A stretch of 64,000 nt of DNA, taken from Legionella sp. MW5194 (GTDB lineage Bacteria > Pseudomonadota > Gammaproteobacteria > Legionellales > Legionellaceae). Positions 1-9,141 of the stretch are shown one piece after another. The position numbers and the translations under genes are program-made. Each line of letters opens with the position of its first letter. Positions within the stretch are counted from its first letter, which is position 1. Where the stretch lies: contig NZ_CP045732.1 in assembly GCF_016864235.1 (NCBI RefSeq), positions 2,108,001-2,172,000 on the forward strand, given 5' to 3'. Under the pieces are notes generated by a model, which was not told the origin of the DNA, did no database searches, and saw only the letters and a program-made list of their open reading frames with translations.

Positions 1-1065
1 TTCCAGTGCCGGAATAATGCCTTCTGTTCGTGTGAGGGTACGGAATGCCTGAAGGGCTTCCTCATCGGTGATGGGGACGTACTGGACGCGGCCCTGATCT
101 TTTAGATAGGCATGCTCAGGCCCCACGCCGGGATAATCAAGCCCTGCGGAGATGGAGTGAGTGTCTTTGATTTGGCCATTTTCATCGCACAACAGGTAAG
201 TGCGGTTGCCATGCAAGACGCCGGGTTTACCTGCAATCAACGACGCCGCGTGTTCACCGCTTTCAATTCCTTTGCCTGCTGCCTCGACGCCATAAATGGC
301 GACCGCTTCATCATCGAGGAAAGGGTAAAACAGTCCCATGGCATTGGAACCGCCTCCCACACAGGCCACCAGCGCATCCGGCAGAGAACCGGTTTTTTCA
401 AGCATCTGCGCACGGGCTTCACGGCCAATAACGGCCTGAAAATCACGGACAATCTGCGGGTAAGGATGCGGACCCGCCACAGTGCCAATAATGTAGAAGG
501 TGTTGTCGATGTTACTCACCCAATCACGCATGGCTTCATTCAAGGCATCTTTCAGGGTTCTGGAACCGGCGGTGACCGGCACCACCTCCGCCCCTAAAAG
601 CTTCATGCGGTAAACGTTGCTGGCTTGTCGTTTGATGTCTTCCGAGCCCATGTAAACGACACAATCAAGGCCCAGTTTGGCTGCCACCGTGGCGGAGGCC
701 ACGCCATGCTGGCCGGCACCGGTTTCAGCAATGATGCGGGTCTTGCCCATGCGCTTGGCCAATAACCCCTGCCCCACGGTATTATTGATTTTATGTGCGC
801 CGGTGTGATTAAGATCTTCCCGCTTTAAATAGATGCCTGCCCCGCCCAGTTGCCTGCTCAACCGTTCGGCATGGTATAACGGGGTAGCTCGACCGACATA
901 ATCCTTCAATTCTGACGTCAGTTCCGCCAGAAAATCAGGGTCCAAACGGTATTTTTCATAGGCTGTTTTTAACTGCTGCAACGCCTGCATCAAGGTATCG
1001 GCAACAAACACACCGCCATACGGGCCAAAATGGCCGTGTTCATCAGGAAGATCGCTGAAACGCAT
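1..1065 (-). CDS. trpB: Tryptophan synthase beta chain, 3' end cut by window
   Basis: TrpB joins indole and L-serine to make tryptophan, using PLP, in the cytoplasmic alpha2-beta2 synthase. The reading frame is open from the ATG at 1063-1065 to the window edge, giving 355 codons; the family is usually about 395-400 residues, so the C-terminus lies outside. The N-terminus ([18 protein letters not shown]) and the last visible segment ([10 protein letters not shown]) are typical of TrpB. It starts directly after the trpF stop codon, with GGAGAC just upstream, so trpF and trpB are probably co-transcribed and translationally coupled. trpA is expected next, outside the window. Confidence 0.95.
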   Translation of the reverse strand, partial: MRFSDLPDEHGHFGPYGGVFVADTLMQALQQLKTAYEKYRLDPDFLAELTSELKDYVGRATPLYHAERLSRQLGGAGIYLKREDLNHTGAHKINNTVGQGLLAKRMGKTRIIAETGAGQHGVASATVAAKLGLDCVVYMGSEDIKRQASNVYRMKLLGAEVVPVTAGSRTLKDALNEAMRDWVSNIDNTFYIIGTVAGPHPYPQIVRDFQAVIGREARAQMLEKTGSLPDALVACVGGGSNAMGLFYPFLDDEAVAIYGVEAAGKGIESGEHAASLIAGKPGVLHGNRTYLLCDENGQIKDTHSISAGLDYPGVGPEHAYLKDQGRVQYVPITDEEALQAFRTLTRTEGIIPALE

Positions 1066-1689
1066 CTACATGTCTCCTAAGGCCTGAACAATTAATTTCA
1101 TTTGATGATGATCTTTAATCCCGGGGGCTGATTCAATGCCGCTGCACACATCCACCGCATAGGGGCGATAAACACTAACCGCCTCCCTGACATTGCCGGC
1201 AGTAAGCCCGCCCGCCATTATCACCGCTTTATCGAGAGATGGAGGGATGGTATGCCAATCAAAGATCTTGCCGCTGCCGCCTCGCGAATCGCAGGGCGTA
1301 TCCAGGAGAATGGCCCTGGCCGCGGCATAATCCTCTGCAGCCTTTAAAATAGCCTCGGCAGAAACCGCCGGGATAGCCTTAATGTAAGGAAAGGCAAATT
1401 GGTTACAAAACGCTGGGGATTCATCACCATGAAACTGCAGGCATTGAATCGGTAATTTTTTCACAATGTCATCAATCAGCGCCGGCTGCGGATTGACGAC
1501 CACAGCGACAGCGCTCATAAACGGAGGCATCACCTGCATTAATTCACACGCTTGCTGAACTGAAATGGATCGCTTGCTTTGGTTATAAAAAATAAATCCT
1601 GCCGCATCAGCCCCGATGGCTGCTGCTTGCCTGATGTCTTCTTCGCGGGTCATACCGCACATCTTTATTCTAATGCGATTTGAGGTCAA
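1066..1689 (-). CDS. trpF: Phosphoribosylanthranilate isomerase
   Basis: TrpF isomerises N-(5'-phosphoribosyl)-anthranilate to the 1-deoxyribulose form, the third step from chorismate to tryptophan. The 207-residue length fits the single TIM-barrel family. The start has the usual KxCGxT signature (KMCGMT, catalytic Cys) followed by GADAAGFIFYNQSKR, close to the family GADxxGFxFxxxSxR. A catalytic Asp is expected in LLDTPC and the phosphate loop in MAGGLTAGNV. The proposed start is a TTG right after the truA stop, with GGAGAG about 7 bases upstream. An ATG eight codons in would lie only one residue before the catalytic Cys motif and is unlikely. Confidence 0.95.
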   Translation of the reverse strand: MTSNRIRIKMCGMTREEDIRQAAAIGADAAGFIFYNQSKRSISVQQACELMQVMPPFMSAVAVVVNPQPALIDDIVKKLPIQCLQFHGDESPAFCNQFAFPYIKAIPAVSAEAILKAAEDYAAARAILLDTPCDSRGGSGKIFDWHTIPPSLDKAVIMAGGLTAGNVREAVSVYRPYAVDVCSGIESAPGIKDHHQMKLIVQALGDM

Positions 1690-2478
1690 TCAACGCTCTC
1701 CAAGAAACAAAGGTCCAGGTGGCATTTGCATAACCCCGTACTCCTTGGGATAAGTAACCGCTACCAGATAAAGGCCATAAGGCGGCGCTGTTTCTGCACC
1801 AAGACGTCTGTCGCGAGCCAAAAGCACTTCTTTTACCCACTCTACCGGCTTTTTGCCCGAGCCCACGGCAATGAGCACGCCGGCAATGTTTCTCACCATG
1901 TGATGAAGAAAGGCATTGGCGGTAATGTCAATCACGATTAAATCACCCATACGAGCCACCTGCAATTGGTGCACGTTGCGCATGGGCGTATTGGATTGGC
2001 ATTCGACGGAACGAAACGAAGTAAAATCATTTTCACCGACTAAGTATTTGCTGGCTTCAGCCATCAATTTATGGTCCAGAAGCCGGTACTGCCAGGTCAC
2101 ATTCCCCCTGAGCAGAGCAGGGCGTATGGATGCATTGTAAATGATGTAACGGTAACGGCGAGACAAGGCCGAGTAACGCGCGTTGAATTCGTCGGGCATC
2201 TCACGCCCCCACTTTACGCAGACGTCTTTGGGTAAAAATGAATTGGCGCCGTGAATCCAGGAACGAATGGTTCGTTCCTTGTCGCAGTCAAAATGGATAA
2301 TCTGGTTGGTTGCATGGACGCCTGTATCCGTCCTGCCTGCGCAAACAACGCTAATCGGGCAATCAGCGACCCTTGATAGTGCTGATTCGATAACTTGCTG
2401 AACGGTATGCAGGCCAGTTTGTGCTTGCCAGCCATGGTACTGGCATCCATCGTATTCAACCCCCAAGGCAATACGCAT
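1690..2478 (-). CDS. truA: tRNA pseudouridine(38-40) synthase
   Basis: TruA converts uridines 38-40 in the tRNA anticodon arm to pseudouridine. The protein of 262 residues has the catalytic segment CAGRTDTGVHATNQ, with the Asp nucleophile in RTDTGVH. Other family motifs are FLHHMVRNIAGVL and the N-terminal YDGCQYHGWQ. I start at the ATG at 2478, because AGGA lies at good distance; a GTG one codon upstream is possible. Downstream, trpF starts within the same junction (TGA stop and TTG start adjacent), making truA-trpF-trpB one unit. fimV lies upstream on the same strand, an order common in gammaproteobacteria. Confidence 0.95.
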   Translation of the reverse strand: MRIALGVEYDGCQYHGWQAQTGLHTVQQVIESALSRVADCPISVVCAGRTDTGVHATNQIIHFDCDKERTIRSWIHGANSFLPKDVCVKWGREMPDEFNARYSALSRRYRYIIYNASIRPALLRGNVTWQYRLLDHKLMAEASKYLVGENDFTSFRSVECQSNTPMRNVHQLQVARMGDLIVIDITANAFLHHMVRNIAGVLIAVGSGKKPVEWVKEVLLARDRRLGAETAPPYGLYLVAVTYPKEYGVMQMPPGPLFLGER

Positions 2479-2501
2479 CACTATTCCTGCCCAAAAGGGT
2501 C

Positions 2502-2530
2502 AATGTATAACACCAGCCGGCGTTTGTCCA
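2502..2530 (-). promoter_or_regulatory. Possible sigma-70 promoter before truA
   Basis: Read on the minus strand there is TGGACA (-35, at 2525-2530), a 17-base spacer, then TACATT (-10, at 2502-2507), placed about 25 bases before the truA start. The match is fair but not strong, and truA could equally be read from the fimV transcript. Confidence 0.3.
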
Positions 2531-2566
2531 GTCTGCTTTCGTGAATGGTGATCCTCACGAACAGGA

Positions 2567-5368
2567 TTATTTTTTATCCATTTCATCCAGCAGTTTCTGG
2601 GCTTCCGCGCGTTGCTTTTTATTACCAAATTCGACGATTTCCTGCAGCGACTGCCTGGCTGCCTCCTGATCATCCATGCTCAGGTAGGTTTTCGCCAAAG
2701 CCAACAGCGTATCCAGGGCTTTTTTACTTTTCACCAGTTTCTGTGGTGCAGCCGGGTCTTGTGTCTCTTCCGATTCATCGGTCAATTCATCAGCCGTAAG
2801 AGGGATGTCTGCCACCGCGTCATCCCCATTAAACTCAGCCTCGAAGTTAAATTCATTCTCTTCCTCGTCCTGCACGGCGAACGGCTCATGGTCTTCTTCC
2901 GCGCTACCTTGCACCAGGGCGTCAAACTCCTTGTCGTCCTCCTGGCGTGCTTTAGCGGATTTTCCAGGTTTTTGTTCTGCTTCAAGGTTAAGTGGCGCAG
3001 CGTTAATGCCGGATATTGTTTCTTCCTCGGCAAGGCCATCAAAATTAATGACTGGGCCTTCCTCATTGGCATCCTCGTCTGACTTTAACAGTTCGTCAAT
3101 TTCAGGCGATTCAATGCGTTCACCTTCAGTCTTCTCCGGTTCGACCTTTGCCGGTTCGTAAGGTAAACCCGCCTCAAAATCGAGCGCATGATCATCGCTT
3201 GCTTCCACTTCGGGTAAAGCCGCCTTTTCCTCTGTCGTTGTTTCAATGGGTGTTGGAATAAATTCAAGTCCATCATCCGCAACCTGTTCCACTTCCTCAG
3301 AAACCGTATGCTTTTGCTTATTCTCTTCTACCATTTTTTCAAGGCTTGGTTCAAAATCAAGCACAAAATTGTCGGACTCGGAAGCGTCCTCTTGAATGGG
3401 CGCAGGTGCTTCATCCGGCGTTACTGGTTGTATTGCTTCATGCACCTGGCTGTCGATACCCACTACCTCGACCGGGTAGTCGGAGGCCGTTTTCAGCAGG
3501 TCACTTAAAGGCCGCTTGAATTCTTTTTTCTCAGGCGTTTTTTCTGTTTCTTCAGCAACAGCAGCGGGCTCTTCGGTGAACTCATAAGAATCATTTTCAT
3601 GAATGGCCATCGGCGGTTCCGTCTGTACAGGCTCCTCCAGAACAGCAGGACGTTCAATAGCCTGTTCAACCACCGTCTCGTTAACATCGGGCTTCTCTTC
3701 GCCCAGGTCACTTGCTGCCGCCGGTTCCTCCACAGGAAGGCTGTCTGTCGGCTCAGCCGTTGCCGCAGCCGGTTCGATGGCCGCCTGGTGAATGATTAAC
3801 GCGTCTTTGGATTTGGATTTAGACCTGGGTTTCTCCGTTGTTGGCTTAACCCCATCACTCGCTTGGCCGGCAGAATCTACCGCACGTTCGCCTTCTGAGC
3901 GCTCAGGCTCAAAGGCTTGAGCCTGCAGCAGCGGCTTGACTGGCTGAGGGGGTGTATCGTTCGTTGGCTGATCCGGCTCAGACAGGGAATGGCGGCGGTT
4001 TGCTTGTTGTTTTAAGAAAAGCCAGGTGAAAGCACCAAGGCCGCCGGCAGCCAGTAGCAGCAACAGGTAAATCCATACATTGGATGAGTCTTCTTCAGCC
4101 TGCATCTGACTTGTCTGAGCGGCAATGGCCTGACGCTGCTTGAGCAGTAATGCCATTTGTTCGCGCAGCTGTCTGATGTCCTCGTCGCGTTTGCTCATCT
4201 GGTCCTGCAACGCTTTGTTGTTCTTCTCCAGGGATTGCAGTTGATTTTTTAACTGCGAGTTAACCAGGCGCATGGAATCAATGGCGGCATTGGTAACATC
4301 CATCTCCGCCTTCATCGCTGAATCCGGTTTCACCAACTGCTTGTCTGAAGCCACCGGTTTTTTGCTGTCTTCCGCCGACATGAGCGAATTCGAGGTGGAG
4401 AAAATGTCGGTAAAGGCATTGCCCTGGGTGGTTTTGTGCTGATTAAAGACAGGGGCCTGGGGAATAGTGGAAGGACTTGTCCCCGTGCCTGGATCGGTTA
4501 TGGGCTTGGCGGCGGACGGGTTGTCGAACTGGGATGTGCCGGCAACACCGTCAATGTAAGGCGGCAACAGCACGTGCTTGATTTCTTCCTTGTTTCGCCA
4601 GGCCACATCATGCGCATCGACTTCGCCTCGCGCCAGATCTTCCGGTACTTTCTTCACCTCATCGCTTGATGGAATACGCAAACGCTCACCCGTTTTCAAG
4701 CCGTTGAGATTGCCTTGGGTAAAGGCCTGAGAGTTGGTTCCCACAATCGCTAAAATGACCTGTTGAATGGTTGTGTCCGGCGTGGTGTAGCGCTGGGCAA
4801 TCTGCCAGATGCTTTCATTGGCGACAGTAGGACCATACGTTGCCTCCTTACGCACTTTGCCGCCTTCGGCACCCTGCTCGACCACATGCGAATAAGAGGG
4901 CTTGTCAACCACTCCCGGTTCGCTGGCATAGGTTTTAAGTTTGACCGGTGAACCCGTGGCTTTTATCCCGCCATTTAATTGATAACCCGGGGGATCAAGC
5001 AACACGGTGTACGCCCGATAAAGCTGACCATTGGCCCAGGTTAAATCGACAACAATTTCAAGAAAGGGCTCAACGATACGCTCATGGGAGGAAATATAAA
5101 TGACAGGCTGTCCATGCTCATTTTTCTTTATTTCAAAACGCAACAGGGTGAGTATTTCATTTCGATCAAGACCAATGCGTGCAAAATCTTCCACTGAGGC
5201 TAAGCGGGCCTTGATGCCGGCCAGAGGAATATCGACATCGATCAGTTGAATTTCCGCTTTGAAAGGCTGATTTAAGGCGGATTCAACCGTCATGTCGCCC
5301 ATGCCGAGTGAAAATGCAGCAAAGGGTAAAGATGCCATTATCGCGACGTACAACCGTGTCTTATTCAA
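2567..5368 (-). CDS. fimV: FimV-type peptidoglycan-binding inner-membrane protein
   Basis: FimV proteins organise the cell pole and type IV pilus or motility complexes; the exact role here is not shown. From the proposed start the protein is 933 residues. It has a signal peptide, then the FimV N-terminal domain (about 25-140), a LysM-like domain (about 180-234, with ESIWQIAQRY and LKTGERLRIP), a coiled coil (about 360-420), one membrane helix (about 430-450, WIYLLLLLAAGGLGAFTWLF), a very acidic low-complexity region, and the small conserved C-terminal FimV domain (about 885-933, LDTLLALAKTYLSMDD). I chose the TTG at 5368, because GGAG precedes it by 6 bases and a good signal peptide follows at once; the frame is open 30 codons further upstream, but that segment is not signal-peptide like. 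Downstream come truA, trpF and trpB. Confidence 0.9.
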   Translation of the reverse strand: MNKTRLYVAIMASLPFAAFSLGMGDMTVESALNQPFKAEIQLIDVDIPLAGIKARLASVEDFARIGLDRNEILTLLRFEIKKNEHGQPVIYISSHERIVEPFLEIVVDLTWANGQLYRAYTVLLDPPGYQLNGGIKATGSPVKLKTYASEPGVVDKPSYSHVVEQGAEGGKVRKEATYGPTVANESIWQIAQRYTTPDTTIQQVILAIVGTNSQAFTQGNLNGLKTGERLRIPSSDEVKKVPEDLARGEVDAHDVAWRNKEEIKHVLLPPYIDGVAGTSQFDNPSAAKPITDPGTGTSPSTIPQAPVFNQHKTTQGNAFTDIFSTSNSLMSAEDSKKPVASDKQLVKPDSAMKAEMDVTNAAIDSMRLVNSQLKNQLQSLEKNNKALQDQMSKRDEDIRQLREQMALLLKQRQAIAAQTSQMQAEEDSSNVWIYLLLLLAAGGLGAFTWLFLKQQANRRHSLSEPDQPTNDTPPQPVKPLLQAQAFEPERSEGERAVDSAGQASDGVKPTTEKPRSKSKSKDALIIHQAAIEPAAATAEPTDSLPVEEPAAASDLGEEKPDVNETVVEQAIERPAVLEEPVQTEPPMAIHENDSYEFTEEPAAVAEETEKTPEKKEFKRPLSDLLKTASDYPVEVVGIDSQVHEAIQPVTPDEAPAPIQEDASESDNFVLDFEPSLEKMVEENKQKHTVSEEVEQVADDGLEFIPTPIETTTEEKAALPEVEASDDHALDFEAGLPYEPAKVEPEKTEGERIESPEIDELLKSDEDANEEGPVINFDGLAEEETISGINAAPLNLEAEQKPGKSAKARQEDDKEFDALVQGSAEEDHEPFAVQDEEENEFNFEAEFNGDDAVADIPLTADELTDESEETQDPAAPQKLVKSKKALDTLLALAKTYLSMDDQEAARQSLQEIVEFGNKKQRAEAQKLLDEMDKK

Positions 5369-5603
5369 TTGGCGCTCCCTGCATGGACAATCTAACCTTT
5401 TAATTAATAGCCAAAAAATAGCATCTTCATCACGGGTATTCAACAGGTTCGATGACAATAAGGCTTGGTTGCCCTTTCGAACCTCAGATTGAAAATTTAA
5501 TAATCACTGAAAAGCCGTTTTCAGCAATTTATAAAAAAGAGCATTGCATAAGCACGCCCGCTATTTCATAATCCGCCCACCATATTCTCTACGAGGATAT
5601 TGC

Positions 5604-6473
5604 ATGACTGCCTTCATTCTCGACGGCAAAGCCCTTGCCCGGTTAAAAAAAGACGAGCTCAAACTGGCCATTCAAGCACGGATTGCCAGCGGTCGACGCG
5701 CTCCGGCACTGGCCGTCATCCTGGTAGGCGATGACCCCGCTTCCCACATTTATGTGGCAAACAAAAGCAAAGCCTGCGTTGAGGTTGGCATAACCTCCGA
5801 ATCCTATCAGTTGCCAGCGAAGACTTCAGAGCAGGAACTGCTGGATTTAATCAACCGATTAAATCACTCCCCTGCCATTGACGGCATTCTGGTACAACTG
5901 CCTCTTCCCGACCACATGGACACTCACAAAATCATTGAATGCATCAACCCTTTAAAAGACGTTGACGGTTTTCATCCTTACAATCTGGGGCGACTGGCGC
6001 AGCGTCTGCCGCTCCTGAGACCCTGTACGCCTTACGGCATTATCCAGTTGCTTCAGGCCAATGGCATCGCCCTGCGCGGCCGTCATGCGGTCGTGGTTGG
6101 CGCATCCAACATTGTCGGTCGGCCCATGGGGCTTGAATTTTTAGGCGAAGGGGCGACCGTGACTATTTGTCATCGCTTTACCCGCGAGCTTAAAGAGCAT
6201 GTGCGCCTGGCTGATGTGCTGGTAATAGCCACGGGTAAACAGAATGTGGTGGATACCGACTGGCTGCATCGCGATCAGGTCGTTATTGATGTTGGTATTC
6301 ATCGTCTCGCCGACGGAAAATTGCGCGGGGATATTGATTTTGACAGGGCTGTTACCCGGGTTGGCTGGATTACACCCGTCCCAGGCGGAGTCGGCCCCAT
6401 GACCATTACTGCCCTGCTGCAAAACACCCTTTTTGCCGCAACGCATGATGACATCAGTCCCTACCATAAGTAG
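5604..6473 (+). CDS. folD: Methylenetetrahydrofolate dehydrogenase/cyclohydrolase
   Basis: FolD interconverts 5,10-methylene-, methenyl- and 10-formyl-tetrahydrofolate using NADP. The 289 residues match the family length. Visible signatures are [14 protein letters not shown] (catalytic Lys), [12 protein letters not shown], the cofactor loop [10 protein letters not shown], and PGGVGPMT near the C-terminus. The ATG at 5604 is preceded by GAGGAT; the open frame runs 20 codons further upstream, but that part is not conserved-looking. Its last 13 bases overlap the end of the convergent dsbB gene. Confidence 0.96.
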   Translation: MTAFILDGKALARLKKDELKLAIQARIASGRRAPALAVILVGDDPASHIYVANKSKACVEVGITSESYQLPAKTSEQELLDLINRLNHSPAIDGILVQLPLPDHMDTHKIIECINPLKDVDGFHPYNLGRLAQRLPLLRPCTPYGIIQLLQANGIALRGRHAVVVGASNIVGRPMGLEFLGEGATVTICHRFTRELKEHVRLADVLVIATGKQNVVDTDWLHRDQVVIDVGIHRLADGKLRGDIDFDRAVTRVGWITPVPGGVGPMTITALLQNTLFAATHDDISPYHK

Positions 6474-7012
6474 GCGGTGGGGTTATCGGGGCATTCGCCA
6501 AGACCGCATTCCGCCAAAATCGCGACAGCATTGGTTATCGCCAGAAAAAACAACAGAGCGAACACCGCATGCATGAGCGATTTCGTCGCCGGAGTATTGC
6601 GCCATTGCCTCTGATATTGCGTATCCATACCCAGGATGAGGGTATTAAACAGTACAATCGCCATGGAAATAATAAATGACCAGGTGTACATGTGCAGCCC
6701 TAAAATACTGGAACCATAGGCACCGCTGCCAGGAATCACATGCAAGGCAATCTGTCGTAAAGCCACAAAAGAAGTAAACAAAGCCCCGAGAAGCGTCAGG
6801 GCGTAATGACTGGGGCGCAGGCCAAAGCGTACATTCAGCAAGAAGCCAATGGCGGTGATTAAAAAACCGGCCCGCTGCAACAGGCATAATGGACAGGGCA
6901 ATTCGTTAAAAACGAACTGAAAAACAAACGCCATCATTAAAACAAGAATGATGGCGAAGGCATTGAGAAGATTAACAAGCTGCATCATACGATTCATGAA
7001 CGCCGTCTTCAT
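6461..7012 (-). CDS. dsbB: DsbB-family disulfide bond formation protein
   Basis: DsbB-type inner-membrane proteins re-oxidise the periplasmic dithiol oxidase DsbA and pass electrons to quinones. The 183 residues have about four to five hydrophobic helices and the first cysteine pair in the loop PCPLCLLQR (CPLC). The second periplasmic pair appears near the C-terminus as CGLGECP, not in the central loop of E. coli DsbB, so this is a divergent subtype. A 51-residue DUF5993 membrane protein ends 8 bases upstream and is presumably co-transcribed. The gene ends inside the last codons of the convergent folD. Confidence 0.85.
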   Translation of the reverse strand: MKTAFMNRMMQLVNLLNAFAIILVLMMAFVFQFVFNELPCPLCLLQRAGFLITAIGFLLNVRFGLRPSHYALTLLGALFTSFVALRQIALHVIPGSGAYGSSILGLHMYTWSFIISMAIVLFNTLILGMDTQYQRQWRNTPATKSLMHAVFALLFFLAITNAVAILAECGLGECPDNPTAYLW

Positions 7013-7020
7013 TCCTGTTC

Positions 7021-7176
7021 CTATAAATTAAGATCCAACTGACTGGTGATGTGATGAAGAAAGGAAGCTGCACTCAGAAAAAAAGCAAAAACCAGCGTCA
7101 CTAATGACAGGTTTCGCCGCCCGGCCCAGGCAAGCGCTATCACCAGAGCCAGAACCAGAAATAAAAATGCCATCAT
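7021..7176 (-). CDS. DUF5993-type small membrane protein
   Basis: This 51-residue protein starts MMAFLFLVLALVIALAWAGR and ends SFLHHITSQLDLNL. It has two hydrophobic helices, with a short basic turn (GRRN) between them and a His pair before a short polar tail. The pattern matches the small DUF5993 family that I recall beside dsbB genes. AAGGG lies just upstream of the double ATG. It ends 8 bases before dsbB on the same strand, so a function with DsbB in quinone-linked thiol oxidation is a reasonable inference, but nothing in the sequence proves it. Confidence 0.75.
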   Translation of the reverse strand: MMAFLFLVLALVIALAWAGRRNLSLVTLVFAFFLSAASFLHHITSQLDLNL

Positions 7177-7251
7177 ACCCTTCGTCCCTGAAAATGCGTT
7201 TTATCTACTATAACCCTTTGCGTGATGGCCGGCAATGATGGCTGTTTAAAT

Positions 7252-7282
7252 AAAAAAGCAGCGGGTAATCCGCTGCTTTTTT
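7252..7282 (-). terminator. Rho-independent terminator
   Basis: A perfect hairpin has stem GCAGCGG/CCGCTGC and a 5-base loop, flanked by six A on one side and six T on the other, so it can work in both directions. It sits 29 bases past the end of the DUF1328 gene on the minus strand and is most likely its terminator. Confidence 0.85.
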
Positions 7283-7311
7283 CCTGTATTTGAAATAGCA
7301 ATTGATTGCTG

Positions 7312-7503
7312 TTAAGGGGTTACTGCTGGTGACGGCGGGGGTGTTCCTGATAACAAATTTAACACCAGCAAAACAATAAAAATTACTAAAAATAAGAAGA
7401 ATAATATTTTAGCAATTTCCGTTGCTGTTGATGCCACTCCCCGGAAACCAAACAAACCCGCGACAATGGCAATCACCAGAAAAACAAGAGCCCAATATAA
7501 CAT
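7312..7503 (-). CDS. DUF1328 small membrane protein (YtjA-like)
   Basis: A 63-residue protein with two hydrophobic helices and the family pattern [20 protein letters not shown]...[22 protein letters not shown]. The function is unknown; in several bacteria such genes are induced in stationary phase or osmotic stress together with CsbD genes. A CsbD gene lies 15 bases upstream on the same strand, so the pair looks like a small stress operon closed by the terminator at 7252-7282. Confidence 0.85.
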   Translation of the reverse strand: MLYWALVFLVIAIVAGLFGFRGVASTATEIAKILFFLFLVIFIVLLVLNLLSGTPPPSPAVTP

Positions 7504-7518
7504 GGTTCACTCCTTAAT

Positions 7519-7713
7519 TTAGTGTTTTCTGAATCGTTCCAATTGCTCGTCGATTTCGTCTTTGGTATAACCGTAATGCTTTGTTAATTTGCCATAAATC
7601 TCTTGATTGTCTCCTTCGATTTCAAGTAAATCATCGTCCGTAAGCCTTCCCCATTGCTGCTTTATTTTACCTTTCATTTCTTCCCAGCTTCCCTCAAATA
7701 TTTCCTTATTCAT
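7519..7713 (-). CDS. CsbD-like stress protein
   Basis: The 64 residues are highly charged and match the CsbD/YjbJ family: WEEMKGKIKQQWGRLTDDDL, then a G-D rich turn and a helix with GYTKDEIDEQLERF. CsbD proteins are induced by general stress in many bacteria; their molecular action is not known. GGAGAA precedes the ATG. It forms a two-gene unit with the DUF1328 gene. An AT-rich region of about 260 bases separates it from the next gene on the same strand and should hold its promoter. Confidence 0.88.
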   Translation of the reverse strand: MNKEIFEGSWEEMKGKIKQQWGRLTDDDLLEIEGDNQEIYGKLTKHYGYTKDEIDEQLERFRKH

Positions 7714-7913
7714 TTTTAATTCTCCGTTGGGTAAAAATTTATTAATAAACCTAAGGAAAAAATAAAATTTACATTCCTCAATATATAAGAATAGTATTAA
7801 CGAAATTAATTGTAAAATTTCAAAAATTTAAGCACATAATTATTAAGTAATTTTTAAAAATGCGAGTGGCAATGATAAGGACTTAGGCGGCAAATAAAAG
7901 CAAAAGAAGCCCA

Positions 7914-7928
7914 AGGCCGCTTTGGCCT
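7914..7928 (-). terminator. Weak terminator-like hairpin
   Basis: A short stem AGGCC/GGCCT with a 5-base loop is followed on the minus strand by a T-rich stretch starting about nine bases later. It lies about 45 bases downstream of the small acidic gene at 7974-8165. The stem is only 5 bp, so this is tentative. Confidence 0.3.
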
Positions 7929-7973
7929 CAGACTGTATTGGTATCAGGATGATTGCGGGGGGCTTAATGCCCT

Positions 7974-8165
7974 TTAACGATCCAGTTCATCCCAGTCAAA
8001 ATCACCATCGAGCTCGTCGAATTCTTCTTTAAGTCGTTTCCTTTCCAGACGTTCTTCGAGTTTTTTGCGCAGGTGTTTTTTCCGATTTAACTCATCAGTA
8101 TCCTCTTCGAAAGAAAAATCGGTAAACGAGTAGCTGTCATCATCCTGCTCTTTGTGCAAGCTCAT
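7974..8165 (-). CDS. Small, strongly charged hypothetical protein
   Basis: I do not recognise this 63-residue protein with certainty. It begins with an acidic stretch (SLHKEQDDDSYSFTDFSFEE), has a basic helical middle (RKKHLRKKLEERLERKR) and an acidic, Trp-containing tail (GDFDWDELDR). It could belong to the short PA3496-type family of gammaproteobacteria, but I cannot confirm that. GGAGG lies 6 bases before the ATG, which supports translation. It is monocistronic. Confidence 0.6.
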   Translation of the reverse strand: MSLHKEQDDDSYSFTDFSFEEDTDELNRKKHLRKKLEERLERKRLKEEFDELDGDFDWDELDR

Positions 8166-8297
8166 GTCGGCCTCCGTAATGGTTCCACGTTATAAGTATA
8201 GTGCAAAGTGTGCCAATGATGAGGACTGAAAAAAAGAAGGCAGCGCCCTGCCAGTCAGGCTATAATCAACATCCCGTTGTCTTGCCATTGATTAGTT

Positions 8298-9122
8298 ATG
8301 CTCAGTTACCAACACGGATACCATGCCGGAAATTTTGCCGATGTCATTAAGCATGTCACTTTAACCCGGCTTATCGATTACCTTGTGCAAAAGGACAAAC
8401 CTGTTTTTTATTTAGAAACCCATGCCGGCCGAGGCCTTTATGATTTGAAAGACAGCCAGGCCAACAAAACCGCTGAATACAAACAGGGCATTTCCCTGCT
8501 TTGGGAAAATCAGCAGCAATTGCCGCCAGTTTTTCTCACTTACCTGAACCTGATAAAAGCCCGGAATCCCACACAGGCTCTGCGTTATTACCCGGGCTCC
8601 CCGGCCATTGCCATTGACCAATTCAGGAAGGACGATCGCTTGTTTTGCTGTGAACTCCATCCCCAGGAATTCGAACAGCTTAAGCAGTTAAAACGTCAGG
8701 GTAAACGGGTGTTTTTCAGTGAATCAGACGGTATTCATCAATTAAAGGCTCTGCTGCCGCCCCCCGAACGACGCGGCTTGATTTTTATTGACCCGGCCTA
8801 TGAAATCAAAAGCGAATACAAGCACATTCCGCAAGCCATTAGGCAGGTCTTTCCCCATTTTTCCAATGGGGTTTATTGCCTGTGGTACCCTCTGGTGGAT
8901 CATTATCACCATCAGCAATTGGTCAGAAATCTCGCTGAAATACCCGCGACCAATACCCTGCGCGTGGAATTTAATTTGACTAAAGCCCAAAGCGGTGGCA
9001 TGACCGGATGCGGCCTGTGGATAGCCAACCCGCCCTATACCCTGGCAGGCGAACTGAAGGAGGCTCTGGATTACTTGCAAACGTTGTTCAATCCCGGCAT
9101 TTCTTCTTATTACATGGAATAA
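8298..9122 (+). CDS. rlmJ: 23S rRNA (adenine2030-N6)-methyltransferase
   Basis: RlmJ methylates N6 of A2030 in 23S rRNA with S-adenosylmethionine. The 274 residues start with the family signature MLSYQHGYHAGNFADVIKH. They also carry the SAM-binding ETHAGRG motif and the catalytic DPAYE (DPPYE in many homologues), followed by the family segment GVYCLWYPL. The ATG at 8298 begins the conserved N-terminus. gloB follows after 19 bases on the same strand. Confidence 0.95.
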   Translation: MLSYQHGYHAGNFADVIKHVTLTRLIDYLVQKDKPVFYLETHAGRGLYDLKDSQANKTAEYKQGISLLWENQQQLPPVFLTYLNLIKARNPTQALRYYPGSPAIAIDQFRKDDRLFCCELHPQEFEQLKQLKRQGKRVFFSESDGIHQLKALLPPPERRGLIFIDPAYEIKSEYKHIPQAIRQVFPHFSNGVYCLWYPLVDHYHHQQLVRNLAEIPATNTLRVEFNLTKAQSGGMTGCGLWIANPPYTLAGELKEALDYLQTLFNPGISSYYME

Positions 9123-9141
9123 CCAGTAAGGAAAAAGCAGG

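Noticed and set aside
2805..3161. A 118-codon open frame on the plus strand inside fimV
   Set aside because: It arises from the biased codons of the acidic fimV region read backwards; no ribosome site and no protein-like pattern.
5544..5603. Longer folD start 20 codons upstream
   Set aside because: The extra residues are not part of the FolD fold and the ATG at 5604 has the ribosome site.
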